Source of the DNA: Acetatifactor muris
GTDB lineage: Bacteria; Bacillota; Clostridia; Lachnospirales; Lachnospiraceae
Reading direction: 5' to 3'
Assembly: GCF_024623325.1 (NCBI RefSeq)
Contig: NZ_JANJZD010000002.1
Span: 248,001 to 312,000, forward strand
DNA length: 64,000 nucleotides
Shown here: in pieces, positions 35,127 through 45,422 of the stretch
Position numbering within the stretch: position 1 is the stretch's first letter
Layout: each line of letters starts with the position of its first letter
Position numbers and translations under genes: made by a program
Notes under the pieces: generated by a model
What the model saw: the letters and a program-made list of their open reading frames with translations, nothing else
The model's database searches: none
Told to the model about the DNA's origin: nothing

Positions 35127-37428
35127 CCTCTTCGTATCTCCTCATCATGTAACAGATTTTCTCTGCAGAATTCCTGTATACGCAGTCTCTGCCATCAATA
35201 TACGCTTCCATCTGCTTCCAGATACTATCCTGCATGAATCCGCTGTAGTCTCCGGCGCACTTCTGGAATAATCTGCACAGAAGCTCTTTCACCGCCGCAC
35301 TGCTTCCCTGAATCCGGGGAAGAAGCTTCTGCATGATTTCGTTATCCAGGGCATCCCTGTAATCCAGCAGACCGGCCTCAGCATTGTTCAGCATGTAGAA
35401 TACAATCTCATCCCTGACACGATATCCCACATGGGCATTTGCCTTCTGGAGAATGTCATTGATGGTCTGCAGTTCTGTGCAGACCTTAATTGCCAGATCC
35501 TGCTGCTCCTTTTTGATATCCGTTTTCAAAACGATATATTCTGCCTTCAGAAATCCGTTCCTCAGAAGAACAGGTTCTGGATTATCTCCCATGAAATCGA
35601 CTTCCGGATCCGTTTCCGTATCAGATTCCCCATCAAATTCCAGCTCCAGATTCACATGGGAGAATTCAATGGTATTGGCCCTGTCCAGGACCTTTTTACT
35701 GAAGGGAAAGGTTGTCTCATCCATATTAACCGTTCCCACAACATATAGATTCTCCGGAAGGCTCATCCTGCCATAATCCTTCTCTGCAGCCTTATCCAGG
35801 ATAATCTGGTCCGTTACAATCCTGTCCCCACTCCACCTTCTGGTCTCAATCACGGACAGAAAATCACTGAGATAATACTCCACTCTCGCCAGATTCATTT
35901 CATCCAGGCACAGGAAATATGGCACCTTTGGATGTTCGCCTGCCGCTTTTACAAAATCAGTAATTGCCCCGGGAATAAATTCCCCTCTCAGGTTCGTATG
36001 TCCAAACAAATCAGAAGAGTCAGACCAGTCCGGACGTACGGGCACAAGCTGATAACGTCCGTTTCCCCCGCTTTCCGCAGATGTAGCTCCTATGGCCTCT
36101 GCAAACAGCTTCACCAGCCGCGTCTTCCCCGTTCCGGAGATTCCGGCCAGAATGACAAATGGCTTCGACTTCAGGCTGAGATAGAAGTTCTCAATCAGAT
36201 TGCCACTGTAAGTAAATCCTTTTGATTCGATATACTTCTTAATTCCTGAGATCGCTTCCTTTGTATCCACCTGCTCCTCATCTCCCCACAATTCGTCACC
36301 TGGTATAATATCCGGCTCGTCATCTGTTTCGATGTCTGATGCAGGATCTGACTCCAGATCTGACTCCATGTCTGATTTGTTATCTGTTGCCCCTTTCCGC
36401 TTTTCCGACATTTTCTCTTCGTATTCACGATAAATCTCCATCATTCTGGCCAAATCATCCCGAAGCTCTGCCTCCTCCGGCACATTCCCCTTCGTATATT
36501 TTCTGTAAAAGATTGTTCCCTTCGAATACAATTCTCCCAATTCCGTCAGGCCTTCGCCCAAATCAATCTCTTCATCTGCTGCAAAGCCTCTGCCGTCAAT
36601 TTGAGAGGTGATTTCCTTTGCCTTTTCCCGCATTATACGAATGGCTTCTTTCTTCGAGTGCCCCTTTTTATTCCCTGTGCAGCCCTGGTTAAAAGTCAGA
36701 TACAGAGAATTGCCATCCGCTGCCAGGAGATATACGATATACACGCCCTGGGTTGCCGTGGTGGTGAAGTTCCTGTCAAAAATGCCGAGCCAGGGGATTG
36801 TCGCCCAATTGCCCTGTCCGACACTGCCTGTTATCAGATAATTCTCACGATCTACCAATCCCGTCTGGTATAACGCCTTGGGAGCATCTTTTCGAATATA
36901 GATTCCCGTCGCATGTCCTGCCAGTTTCTCCTGTTTTGCTTTTATGTAGTTATTCAGAAAATGTTCAATTACCGGTTTGATCAGTACATCTGTACTAAAT
37001 ACTGCCGGTGTCGCAGCATCTTTCGAATAGCATTTGAACTCTAAAGTATTCTTACCTGCAGAAAATACTTCTATATATTCTTTCTCCACAGACAACTGTT
37101 TTTTCTTTCCTGAGTCCTCTGCTTTTCTTCGGGCTATGTTACCTGCACTATACTTAAAAATGGAATTTAATGCCTGACAAATTGGACTCTTTTCTGCGTA
37201 TCTGATTTGAATTGCAGTACGCTTAGAATATTTTTCACTATAATTAACACATGTAATTTTAGCTGCATATTCATGGTTATTAATCTTTATGGTAATATTT
37301 TGTTTATCGCCTTTGTTTAGATCTAAACCTAATTCTTCAAGTATCTTCTGATGATTTTCTACAGGAATCGTCATTCCAGCATTCAGTACTGATTGATCGA
37401 CGATTTTTTTAAGTATATAATCTCCCAT
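35101..37428 (-). CDS. McrB-like AAA+ GTPase with MrcB_N domain
   Basis: About 775 residues. Residues about 110-310 form an MrcB_N (DUF3578)-like domain, with the GQGNWATIPWLGIFD block. A Ser/Asp/Glu-rich linker (about 335-385) follows. The C-terminus is an McrB-type AAA+ motor with ISGTGKTRLVK (Walker A, near 433), LDEMNLARVEYY (Walker B) and VGTVNMDETTFPFSKKVLDRA (sensor region). McrB proteins use GTP to drive DNA translocation and cleavage of modified DNA by an McrC-type nuclease, here the DUF2357 protein. GGAAGGATGACAA precedes the ATG. A weak TTGAGA-17-TAGAAA promoter can be drawn upstream. The system is probably inactive if the partner frameshift is real. Confidence 0.9.
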   Translation of the reverse strand: MGDYILKKIVDQSVLNAGMTIPVENHQKILEELGLDLNKGDKQNITIKINNHEYAAKITCVNYSEKYSKRTAIQIRYAEKSPICQALNSIFKYSAGNIARRKAEDSGKKKQLSVEKEYIEVFSAGKNTLEFKCYSKDAATPAVFSTDVLIKPVIEHFLNNYIKAKQEKLAGHATGIYIRKDAPKALYQTGLVDRENYLITGSVGQGNWATIPWLGIFDRNFTTTATQGVYIVYLLAADGNSLYLTFNQGCTGNKKGHSKKEAIRIMREKAKEITSQIDGRGFAADEEIDLGEGLTELGELYSKGTIFYRKYTKGNVPEEAELRDDLARMMEIYREYEEKMSEKRKGATDNKSDMESDLESDPASDIETDDEPDIIPGDELWGDEEQVDTKEAISGIKKYIESKGFTYSGNLIENFYLSLKSKPFVILAGISGTGKTRLVKLFAEAIGATSAESGGNGRYQLVPVRPDWSDSSDLFGHTNLRGEFIPGAITDFVKAAGEHPKVPYFLCLDEMNLARVEYYLSDFLSVIETRRWSGDRIVTDQIILDKAAEKDYGRMSLPENLYVVGTVNMDETTFPFSKKVLDRANTIEFSHVNLELEFDGESDTETDPEVDFMGDNPEPVLLRNGFLKAEYIVLKTDIKKEQQDLAIKVCTELQTINDILQKANAHVGYRVRDEIVFYMLNNAEAGLLDYRDALDNEIMQKLLPRIQGSSAAVKELLCRLFQKCAGDYSGFMQDSIWKQMEAYIDGRDCVYRNSAEKICYMMRRYEEDGFTSYWL

Positions 37429-37551
37429 TTGTCATCCTTCCACAATTGTACCTTATACATTTTCTACTGAAGCTATATGTCTATCTCAAATGTCCATTGC
37501 TGATGTCCCTCAAGATTGCTTCCCTGCTGTGAAGTTCACAGAAAAAATTTA

Positions 37552-38691
37552 TTACCTCTGCACTGAAGCTTCATGTGCAGAACCGACACCCAAAAGCCGA
37601 AACACCATCCGCACCGGATTATGGTCAGAATAGGCAAAGTCCAGATCAACAGTCTCATATTCCAATACTTCCACATTATCAGAATAAATGAAAGCATCCA
37701 ACACCCAGCGATCATTCGTTCCATCATAAGGCCTTCCGGCATCCCGGCAGGTGGCCGCCATGTCAAACTCCCCTGCCTCCGCAAGTGCTCTGGCACCCAC
37801 CGTAAATCCCTCCGGGACAGAGTCGAAATCAAAAGGCTTCGCCCAGCTCTCCACTGCCTGCACCTGGTTACCGTACCGCACCCCGGAATCGCCTGTCATA
37901 TCATGGTTGAAATCACCGCCCACTATCACATAATTCCCCTTTTCATACTCTGCCACCATATCCCCATACAGCATTTCCCTCTGCGCCTGCTGGATACTCG
38001 CATCCACACCATATGCGGAAAGGTGCACATTGAAAAGCACCAGCTCCCTGCCATTTTCGCAGGCGATTTTACTGATGGAATAGCAACGGTCCAAATCCAG
38101 AAATTTGCTGAAACTGTCTGATATAGGAAGGCTTCTCCTCTCTGCAGCGGCAATATCATACATAGATAAAGTAACGAGTCCTGCCTCATTCCTGCCATGG
38201 GGCTGATACAAAGGCCAGAACAGAAAAGCTGAATCATAATTCTGTGCATACACTGTCTCAAAGGACGGAAATTCCTGCCTTACCAGCTCATACTCATCCA
38301 CATGATAACTTCTCGTTCCATCCGTGTCCACTTCCTGCAGAAACAGAAAATCCGGCTCATATCCCACAATCGCTTCAGACATACCGCGCACATTTTCCTC
38401 CACACGCTCCCTGCTCTGAGCCCAGGACATTGTACCGCCATCCATGAAAAAGTCAAACTCCTGGTCATACGCGCCAAAGCCGATATTGGCTGTGATAATG
38501 CAAAATTCCCGGTCCGAGTCTGACTCTATTGCCTGCCTTACAACCTGGCTATCCCCGGGCGCATCTGATGTCAATGCCAGATGGTCCTCGAGCCGGGTAT
38601 AGGACAGCATTACATATAATACATAAACCACTACTATCAATATAAGAATCCCAAAAATACATCCTATGAACTTTGCTATTTTCTTTCCCAT
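37552..38691 (-). CDS. Membrane-anchored endonuclease/exonuclease/phosphatase family protein
   Basis: About 379 residues. An N-terminal membrane anchor (residues 8-30) is followed by an EEP fold: ITANIGFGAYD, FLFLQEVD, FNVHLSAYG, VGGDFNHDM and YSDHNPVRMVF supply the metal and catalytic residues. The outward-facing topology suggests an extracellular phosphodiesterase or phosphatase acting on nucleic acid or lipids. It lies 123 bp beyond mcrB on the same strand, and no functional link to restriction is evident. A similar protein is found as a housekeeping gene in many Clostridia. Confidence 0.88.
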   Translation of the reverse strand: MGKKIAKFIGCIFGILILIVVVYVLYVMLSYTRLEDHLALTSDAPGDSQVVRQAIESDSDREFCIITANIGFGAYDQEFDFFMDGGTMSWAQSRERVEENVRGMSEAIVGYEPDFLFLQEVDTDGTRSYHVDEYELVRQEFPSFETVYAQNYDSAFLFWPLYQPHGRNEAGLVTLSMYDIAAAERRSLPISDSFSKFLDLDRCYSISKIACENGRELVLFNVHLSAYGVDASIQQAQREMLYGDMVAEYEKGNYVIVGGDFNHDMTGDSGVRYGNQVQAVESWAKPFDFDSVPEGFTVGARALAEAGEFDMAATCRDAGRPYDGTNDRWVLDAFIYSDNVEVLEYETVDLDFAYSDHNPVRMVFRLLGVGSAHEASVQR

Positions 38692-38801
38692 TTTTCTTTA
38701 CCACCCCTTATAAATCAATTCCTGTTTCCCAAAATATTTCATTCCTCTATCTTCATTCCTTCTGCTTCATGTCCCGCTTAAGCTATGCCTGACAATGGCT
38801 T

Positions 38802-40559
38802 TTATTTTTTCCGGGAGTCCTGCATTCCATATCCCTTCAGCGCTTCCCGAAAAGCACTTCGCCGGGAATATAGTTCCATATATTTCACCATTATGTCCTG
38901 CTTTCCGTTCCGCTGGCCTGCAGATTCCCGGGCTTCCCCCAGCGCAGCGATATATGCGGCACACTCCCCGTAATACTTACGGTGATTCCCTTCCATAATG
39001 CCTTTCACACGCTTTGTAACCAGTCCCTCAACCCACTGTAAAAGTTCCTCCCTCTCCTGGTCAGAGAGCAGAATTGTTCTTTTCCAGCAACGCCAACATT
39101 CCCAAAACCAATCATCATTACTTTTCTCAATGACCCTCAGAGTACCTTTTTCATATTCCTCCTTATGGAACCCTACTGCCGCCGTCAACTGTCTGAGCAT
39201 TTCCCTGTTTCCCGACCCTAAATCCGTATCCTCTGTCAACAATAAAAGAAATGCCGCCAGACCGCATTTCATAAAAGAACTGCTCCATCCCAGAGAGCTC
39301 CTGACATTCATGGCATTCTCTCTGACATAAGAAAACTCCCTGCCCAGAAAAGTTAACATATAAACGGTTCTCTGACTTACCTGATTTTGTTTTTTGGGTA
39401 TGGCGGAATAAAAGTACCCACTCTCTTCCGTAACAGGATGAACCTGATGATAAATCTGCATTACCTTTTCTTTTACTTTGGAAAAATCCCTGCACTCCAT
39501 CAACAATCTGAAATAATTTACCACACTGGTATCCGAACGGAATGCCTCCAGCCAGCACTCTTCCGCCTCCTCCTGCCTGCTCAATTCCAAAGCAATCCTG
39601 CCGGTCAGAAGGGCAATCCTGCTGCGGACAAGATAATTTTTGCTGATAGTATCAATCGCTTCTCTTCCCACTGCCAATAAAAAGACAGTGTCTTCTTTTC
39701 CCTGGCTGCTCTGCAAATACTGTTCATAAAGCTCCGGATGTCCTCCGCAATATTTCCGCGCATTAGCAAGCAACTGCTCCATACTTCCCGTCATTTCCAG
39801 CGCTTCCTGCAGCAGCCTTTCCGCATCGTCTGTGGTTATCCTGCCCAGATATTCTATCCACAATGGCAGAAAGGCATCCATATCCGGAAGCTCTCTGCCA
39901 TTCTGCATAAGCATTTCCAGAGTAATATCCTTCCTGCCGGAATTTTCAATTACTCTATACAGCTCATCGGCTCTCTCCGGAATCGCAGAAAGACAATAGG
40001 CCGCATGAGCTCCATCCACTACAAGGGCTTTGTAGTCCACATGCCCCAGATGATAGTATTCCAGCTGACTGATATTAATTGGTTCATCCGTATAATCCTG
40101 ATACTCCCCGCCGACCATAATATCCAGCCCTATCAGAATGCCGGCAATCTCACTGGCTGCCTCATAGTTTTCATGGTCTATGCACCGATGTACAAATCTG
40201 CAGGCATCTTCAATCACAGGCACCACGCCCTCCGGATCGCTGTACAGGAACTGCTCATCTTCACTGTCGTACCAGTCATCATATTCCCGGTTAAGGCAGC
40301 CTTCCAGACTCAGTTCCCAGTTTTCGATGCGCTCTAATCGGTATTTCAGAAAGTTTTTCTTCTGCTCGAACTCTTCCGTCGAACCTTCCCGTAAAATCTC
40401 TTTTTTCCCACAGCTTTCCTTCAATCTCTTCAGAAAATCCTCTCTTTTCTTCTCCGGCAGAGTCCGGGCAATATCATGCAGAAATACCGTCAGGTCCTCC
40501 TTCATCATCGCGGCAGCCGTTTCGTCCACGGATTTTAAAAACTGGACCAGGTTCATCAT
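38802..40559 (-). CDS. Helical-repeat (TPR-like) protein of unknown function
   Basis: About 585 residues, almost all helical. The C-terminal 60 residues (YYGECAAYIAALGEARESAG, YSRRSAFREALKGYG) resemble the tail of SWIM zinc-finger proteins, but no CxCx(n)CxH SWIM motif is visible, so it may be a derived or truncated relative. The N-terminal part has acidic patches (YDDWYDSEDEQF). The start ATG at 40559 follows AAAGGAGAACCACAA; a longer frame to 40622 is less likely. It stands alone. Probably a protein-interaction scaffold; no enzymatic motif seen. Confidence 0.6.
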   Translation of the reverse strand: MMNLVQFLKSVDETAAAMMKEDLTVFLHDIARTLPEKKREDFLKRLKESCGKKEILREGSTEEFEQKKNFLKYRLERIENWELSLEGCLNREYDDWYDSEDEQFLYSDPEGVVPVIEDACRFVHRCIDHENYEAASEIAGILIGLDIMVGGEYQDYTDEPINISQLEYYHLGHVDYKALVVDGAHAAYCLSAIPERADELYRVIENSGRKDITLEMLMQNGRELPDMDAFLPLWIEYLGRITTDDAERLLQEALEMTGSMEQLLANARKYCGGHPELYEQYLQSSQGKEDTVFLLAVGREAIDTISKNYLVRSRIALLTGRIALELSRQEEAEECWLEAFRSDTSVVNYFRLLMECRDFSKVKEKVMQIYHQVHPVTEESGYFYSAIPKKQNQVSQRTVYMLTFLGREFSYVRENAMNVRSSLGWSSSFMKCGLAAFLLLLTEDTDLGSGNREMLRQLTAAVGFHKEEYEKGTLRVIEKSNDDWFWECWRCWKRTILLSDQEREELLQWVEGLVTKRVKGIMEGNHRKYYGECAAYIAALGEARESAGQRNGKQDIMVKYMELYSRRSAFREALKGYGMQDSRKK

Positions 40560-40768
40560 TTGTGGTTCTCCTTTCTTTCTGTGGGGGACTCTGAAATTTT
40601 TATTTATTTTCCCAATCGCCAACTTCCCTTATCCAGGCCTCTCCTACGGAAGAGGGATTTGCTATCAGCATCTATGTATACTTTGTTCCACAATATAAGC
40701 CGCGTCCCCCGGAGCTCTTCGTCTGATTTATAAAAGGTGTAATCCTTATCCCCCTATTCGGAAAAGTA

Positions 40769-41170
40769 TCAACATCTCATAAATCCACAACAGCCTATCT
40801 CTGAAAATTCAGAGAAACCAAGCGATTTATAGAAAGATACTGTTCGAGGTGTGTTGTCCGTTGTCAACTCGATTTGCCGAACAGCAGAATACCGGTTAAG
40901 AACAGCTTTGAGCAGCGCTGTTCCAACGCCATGTCTTTGCTTTTTCGGATATACCAAAATATCCTGAATAAAAATAATGGTGAATCCATCGCCAACCACT
41001 CTGATAATTCCAAGCAGTTCCTCGTTCTCATATGCCGCCAAGACTAACAGCGAGTTATGATATCCCTGCTCCAACGCTGACATATCTTCTGTATATGCAG
41101 TCCAGCCAACCTCTGTATACAGGCGCAAAATTTCGTCTGCATTATAGTTCATATATTCTCTGATTTCCAT
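40769..41170 (-). CDS. GNAT family acetyltransferase
   Basis: About 133 residues with a complete small GNAT fold: QDILVYPKKQRHGVGTALL is the acetyl-CoA-binding motif A, and TVSFYKSLGF is motif B. GGAGG lies five bases before the ATG at 41170. It is 42 bp downstream of another GNAT gene and may share the operon of the UvrD-like helicase. Substrate unknown; such small GNATs commonly modify amines or small toxins. Confidence 0.85.
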   Translation of the reverse strand: MEIREYMNYNADEILRLYTEVGWTAYTEDMSALEQGYHNSLLVLAAYENEELLGIIRVVGDGFTIIFIQDILVYPKKQRHGVGTALLKAVLNRYSAVRQIELTTDNTPRTVSFYKSLGFSEFSEIGCCGFMRC

Positions 41171-41212
41171 TTTAGCCTCCAAGTGTAATAATATGCTCTC
41201 TATTTGCTTGCT

Positions 41213-41668
41213 TTATTTGACAATTTCTGTTTTTACTATCACAAAACCGTTATTCAGATAGATTTGAACAGCATTTTGATTCCAGTCTGCGACATGAAGG
41301 GATATCGATTTCACCCCATCCTTCTGCATTTTAGAAACAGCAAACAATAATAATTCCCTTCCATAACCTTGCCCTTGAAATTCTTTTGCCACAATGAGAT
41401 CGTCTATTTCATTTTCATAAATGGCAACGGATCCAATCAATGCTCCTTCTCTTCTTAATAAAAAAATTTGAGATGCTTTCTGTAAAAGCTCATATTCATT
41501 ATCACAGCAATTTACCGGTGTAAGTCCCAATGCTGTCCTCATGTCAAAAAAGCATTCCTCATACACACGTTTGTATTCCTCATAATCATTTGGGGAATAG
41601 TTACTGACATGCAGATCTGAAGATATCTGTTCCCCATAATATTCCATTGTATGTGCAATAATTTGCAT
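41213..41668 (-). CDS. GNAT family acetyltransferase
   Basis: About 151 residues. IDDLIVAKEFQGQGYGRELL is the acetyl-CoA motif and NAVQIYLNNGF is motif B. The ATG (41666-41668) lies two bases before the end of the upstream helicase gene and has GGGGGGACCTAAAG upstream, so translation is coupled to it. It is unusual to find a GNAT coupled to a repair or defence helicase; it could be a passenger gene. Confidence 0.85.
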   Translation of the reverse strand: MQIIAHTMEYYGEQISSDLHVSNYSPNDYEEYKRVYEECFFDMRTALGLTPVNCCDNEYELLQKASQIFLLRREGALIGSVAIYENEIDDLIVAKEFQGQGYGRELLLFAVSKMQKDGVKSISLHVADWNQNAVQIYLNNGFVIVKTEIVK

Positions 41669-41670
41669 CT

Positions 41671-44600
41671 TTAGGTCCCCCCATTCTCCAAATACTTTTT
41701 CAATTTATGAAGCTTACCTTCTGTGATTACTTCTGCATAATGGAGGCCTTCATACGTCGAATGCAACACCGGATATTTCCCCTTCGTCTTCAATATCAGA
41801 TGCTCTGCTATCATCCAGTCTATAATTGATCTTATTCTCTCATAGGGCATATCCTGTAATGCCCCAAATTCCGGCAGCTTATCCAGCTTACTTTCAACTA
41901 TTTTCCTGCTGTCGATTCCTTTCAGAACTTCGGTAAGTACGGTTACTCCATAATACTTTACCCTGCTTACATTTTGAAGCGCTTTGACCACTGTAAATAT
42001 TAAATGATTCAATTCATAATTTCCATACATTACGGGCTGCATGTCTGCCAGACTAATTTCTATGGAGTCATCTTTCAGTTCTCTTTTAACAGCTGATGGT
42101 TTCTCTGATGATACGACAGTGGTCCGTTGTTTTGGTACCTGTTGCATTTCAACAGATTTTTCTGCGCGCATTCCTTCCGGCTCTTCCATCTCGTACCCCA
42201 TCTGGTCATAAAATGCTTTTTTATTCATCACCTTATTACAGCCTGTCCCATCAGGCTTATAATTAGTACATCCTAAGAAAAATCCGGAATCTCTTCCCTG
42301 CTTAACCACCAGATACCCGTCTCTGCATTTATCACACTTCTGGATAGACATCTTGCCCCCGCGCAGATCATTGGTCATGAAACTGCAGATTTCAGGTTCA
42401 TTTGTACAAATATAAAGCCGCAGTCCATATGCTTTTTTATATTTCAACTGCATGGGATACCCACAAAGCGGGCACGCTTTCTTAGGCCTGCCGGCAACTT
42501 CCTCTTCATTCCAGTCACCATGTAAAACAACATTTTTATAATCTCTCTTTAATTCAAGTAAAAATTCAGACGGATTCTGCTCTGGCGCAATAAAGAACAC
42601 TCTGTTTTTCGTTCTTGTCATAGCAACGTAAAACAGTCTTCTTTCCTCAGCATAATTTATAGATCTGTCTCCCTTGATGACAAACGCCAGTACAGGGTCA
42701 TCTTCTATTTTTGAAGGAAAACCATAAGTTTCATTTTTGCCATTTACAATAATTACATCATCATATCCAAGTCCCTTAGAAGAATGAGCAGTCATGAATG
42801 TAATATCAAGATTTGGATAATTCACACTTTTAATTTTATTTCCGCGATCTATGTACTCAAACAAACCTGATCGCTCTAAATGGTCCCCATCAAACCCAAA
42901 TCTGCCTAACAAAAGAATTGGGCCAGGCTCCTTATTCTCCTCTTTCTTATATTCAATAAGCTGTAGAATTGCAGTTTCAACAGCCAACGCTAAAGCATAA
43001 TTAGCTCCACTTCTGCGATTATCGTCCTTTCGCTTCAAAGTGCTGTCATATGTATAAATAAGAACCGGGTCCTCTATTCGCTTCGAAGAAATAAGCTGCT
43101 TTGGAATTTGCTCAGAATTTTGCTGTATGAAGTTTCCTGCAATATCAATCACATCCTGAGAATTTCGATATGTCCTGACAATTTTGAGCATTTTGGCATA
43201 TCCCATTTTTTCAGCGAATTTGGTAAATAATGTAATATCTGAGCCGCTAAACGCATATATGGATTGCCAGTCATCTCCCACTGCAATTATTTTAGCTTCT
43301 GTAACCTCTGACAACGCTTTCGTAAGGTCGAACCTTTGTCTGGATATATCCTGGTATTCGTCCACAATAATATACTTGAAATCCAGCTTCTGCTTCATTT
43401 CTTTGACTTCTTTAAGTATTCTGGCGGACTCATTGATCATATCCTCGAAATCCACTGCTTTATTTTCTTTAAGCCACCTCTCATACTCCAGATAGCAGTC
43501 ATTACAGATATCCAAAAACAATCTGCTTCTGACATTCTGGGTAGAATGGTACATACGGTTAAACTCATCCTCTGTGTACCCGTTCACTTTAAAATTGGAA
43601 ATAAATCGGCATATGAGATTAATCAGCTTACGCACATACCGATTCTCTTCTCCGGCAACAAGCATTTCCATTACTTCCTTGTTGGAACGGGGCCTGAGTT
43701 CAAAGCCCTTAGCCTCCAGTTCATCCCTCAAATGAGTCAATAATGGTTTCCTGTCATTATATGAAGAAAATGTGTATATCAGTGAGGTTCCATGCTGCTT
43801 ATGCAGACGAACCTTATCGTTTACTGCTTTTTTATATCTGTCTAATTCTCCCGGACTATATCTGTCGTTCTCTCCGTTTTCAGATATACCAAAATGCTCA
43901 ATATATGCGCTTCTGCCATCCTGATAAACAATAAAGTCTGGTGTATACGGCTTTCTTGCATACGAAATATCATACTGATATACAGGTTCATAATCATAGT
44001 CTATATTATTAAGGTACAGGAAATTAGCAATTTCAACCTCCTGATGCGATCTTAACACTTCATTCTGGATTGTGACTGACTTCTTCGTTCTCGCATCTAT
44101 TACTTTACATTTAAAATCTTCCAGATCACTTCTCATCGTTGAAAAATTTGCTTTTGCAATATTATTAAAGAATCCGTTGAAATCGTCTCCTTCATAGGGC
44201 GCATCAAAGTAAGATGCAAAAAACATAATAAGCTTATTCACTACACTCTCATTCTGCATAACAGAGCCGCGGAAATAGTCCCGAATCACAAAATATAATC
44301 TTGAATTATCTACGATATTCAGCTTCTCGTCCGGCGTATTCACATGGATTACTGCATTTCCGGTTGAATGGAATGTTGCGATTGGGCATTCGATTCCCAA
44401 TGTACCCCGTATCTTTTCCTTCAGTTCATTTACTGCTTTATTTGTAAACGAAACCACCAGTATCTGGGAAGGTTTTATCCCCTGTTTATCCACAAGATAC
44501 TTGACCTTGGCTGCCACTGTCGTTGTCTTTCCGGCACCTGCTCCCGCAATGACCAGACAATAATCCTCATCCGTTAAGACCACTCTTCTCTGATCGTCAT

Positions 44601-45033
44601 CTAATGAAACTGCAGGATCAATCGCTTTGAGAATATTATCAAGATATTCCTTTTCGCTGACCATGGTTTTTGTTATGAATTCTTCATTATGTCGGTCTGT
44701 CAGCTTTTCTATATCAGTAAATGCTGTTATGGTATTCTGAACTTCAGACATGGAAGTTTCATTTATCCGGCAAAAACTTTCTAACATGCCGCTGCTCTTC
44801 AGAACAACAAAAAAATCAATAACAGATCCATATTCCTTTATTTTTTCAAGATAATCACTTTTAGCAATATATCTCTCTGCATCCATCAGTGAATCTATGT
44901 AATTCTTTAAATCAAGCAACTTTATGACATTTTCGTTTTTAGGAACGATTGCTTGTCCAGGATTTATGGGTGTCCTTTTCACCGAATTTGTCTGTGCTTT
45001 TTTATGACCAAATATTTTGCCAAAGAAGCCCAT
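41671..45033 (-). CDS. UvrD/HelIV-like SF1 helicase with nuclease-like insert, zinc ribbons and winged helix
   Basis: About 1120 residues. SF1A motifs: IAGAGAGKTTT (about 162-172), VSFTNKAVNEL (Ia), IIVDEYQDIS (II), VGDDWQSIYAFSG (III), LDITFMTAHSSKGLGYDDVII (V) and EERRLFYVAMTRTKN (VI). Between motifs lies a restriction-nuclease-like insert (EVEIANFLYLNNIDYDYEP, PDFIV, YIEHFG), as in helicase IV-type proteins. After the core come two topoisomerase-type zinc ribbons (CPLCGYP with CTNEPEIC; CDKCRDG with GCTNYKPDGTGC) and a C-terminal RQC-like winged helix. It likely unwinds and processes damaged or foreign DNA. AAAGGAAACAGGAC precedes the ATG. Confidence 0.9.
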   Translation of the reverse strand: MGFFGKIFGHKKAQTNSVKRTPINPGQAIVPKNENVIKLLDLKNYIDSLMDAERYIAKSDYLEKIKEYGSVIDFFVVLKSSGMLESFCRINETSMSEVQNTITAFTDIEKLTDRHNEEFITKTMVSEKEYLDNILKAIDPAVSLDDDQRRVVLTDEDYCLVIAGAGAGKTTTVAAKVKYLVDKQGIKPSQILVVSFTNKAVNELKEKIRGTLGIECPIATFHSTGNAVIHVNTPDEKLNIVDNSRLYFVIRDYFRGSVMQNESVVNKLIMFFASYFDAPYEGDDFNGFFNNIAKANFSTMRSDLEDFKCKVIDARTKKSVTIQNEVLRSHQEVEIANFLYLNNIDYDYEPVYQYDISYARKPYTPDFIVYQDGRSAYIEHFGISENGENDRYSPGELDRYKKAVNDKVRLHKQHGTSLIYTFSSYNDRKPLLTHLRDELEAKGFELRPRSNKEVMEMLVAGEENRYVRKLINLICRFISNFKVNGYTEDEFNRMYHSTQNVRSRLFLDICNDCYLEYERWLKENKAVDFEDMINESARILKEVKEMKQKLDFKYIIVDEYQDISRQRFDLTKALSEVTEAKIIAVGDDWQSIYAFSGSDITLFTKFAEKMGYAKMLKIVRTYRNSQDVIDIAGNFIQQNSEQIPKQLISSKRIEDPVLIYTYDSTLKRKDDNRRSGANYALALAVETAILQLIEYKKEENKEPGPILLLGRFGFDGDHLERSGLFEYIDRGNKIKSVNYPNLDITFMTAHSSKGLGYDDVIIVNGKNETYGFPSKIEDDPVLAFVIKGDRSINYAEERRLFYVAMTRTKNRVFFIAPEQNPSEFLLELKRDYKNVVLHGDWNEEEVAGRPKKACPLCGYPMQLKYKKAYGLRLYICTNEPEICSFMTNDLRGGKMSIQKCDKCRDGYLVVKQGRDSGFFLGCTNYKPDGTGCNKVMNKKAFYDQMGYEMEEPEGMRAEKSVEMQQVPKQRTTVVSSEKPSAVKRELKDDSIEISLADMQPVMYGNYELNHLIFTVVKALQNVSRVKYYGVTVLTEVLKGIDSRKIVESKLDKLPEFGALQDMPYERIRSIIDWMIAEHLILKTKGKYPVLHSTYEGLHYAEVITEGKLHKLKKYLENGGT

Positions 45034-45080
45034 GTCCTGTTTCCTTTCGTGTCTTGAGTACCATTTAACTGTTCCGCACG

Positions 45081-45377
45081 TTATCTTCTCTTTTTCAGTT
45101 GCCTGAAAGTTTCCAATTCCAAATCAAGCCCATCCATCGTCATATCTAAATAGGAGTATCCTAATCTGTCGTAAATGTCAATCAGCTTAGATTTCCTGAT
45201 TCCCAGAATCTCTGCCGCTTTGCCATGTGATATGGTCTGATTTCGTATATGTGGATACAGCGACTGCGCATTTCCTGTAAGCGCTGATTCAAGCTGCTTA
45301 TGCCTTATAACCTGCAATATAATGCCCCCTAAAAGCAGGACCACTGATATAATCCCCAAAGTTTTCGCTAATCCCAT
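45081..45377 (-). CDS. Membrane-tethered small HTH protein (UPF0175-like)
   Basis: About 98 residues. A single membrane helix (about 6-25: LGIISVVLLLGGIILQVI) is followed by a charged linker and a C-terminal helix-turn-helix-like unit with ISHGKAAEILGIRKSKLIDIYDRLG, the pattern of UPF0175/antitoxin-like proteins. The ATG at 45377 follows GAGGAGAAAGTAAAA; a longer frame to 45404 lacks a ribosome site. It lies between two helicase genes with gaps of 45 and 47 bp, so it is almost certainly in that operon. Membrane attachment of such an HTH is unusual. Function unknown. Confidence 0.65.
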   Translation of the reverse strand: MGLAKTLGIISVVLLLGGIILQVIRHKQLESALTGNAQSLYPHIRNQTISHGKAAEILGIRKSKLIDIYDRLGYSYLDMTMDGLDLELETFRQLKKRR

Positions 45378-45422
45378 TTTTACTTTCTCCTCTGTAAAAT
45401 CCATGAGAGCGGCATTTCAATG

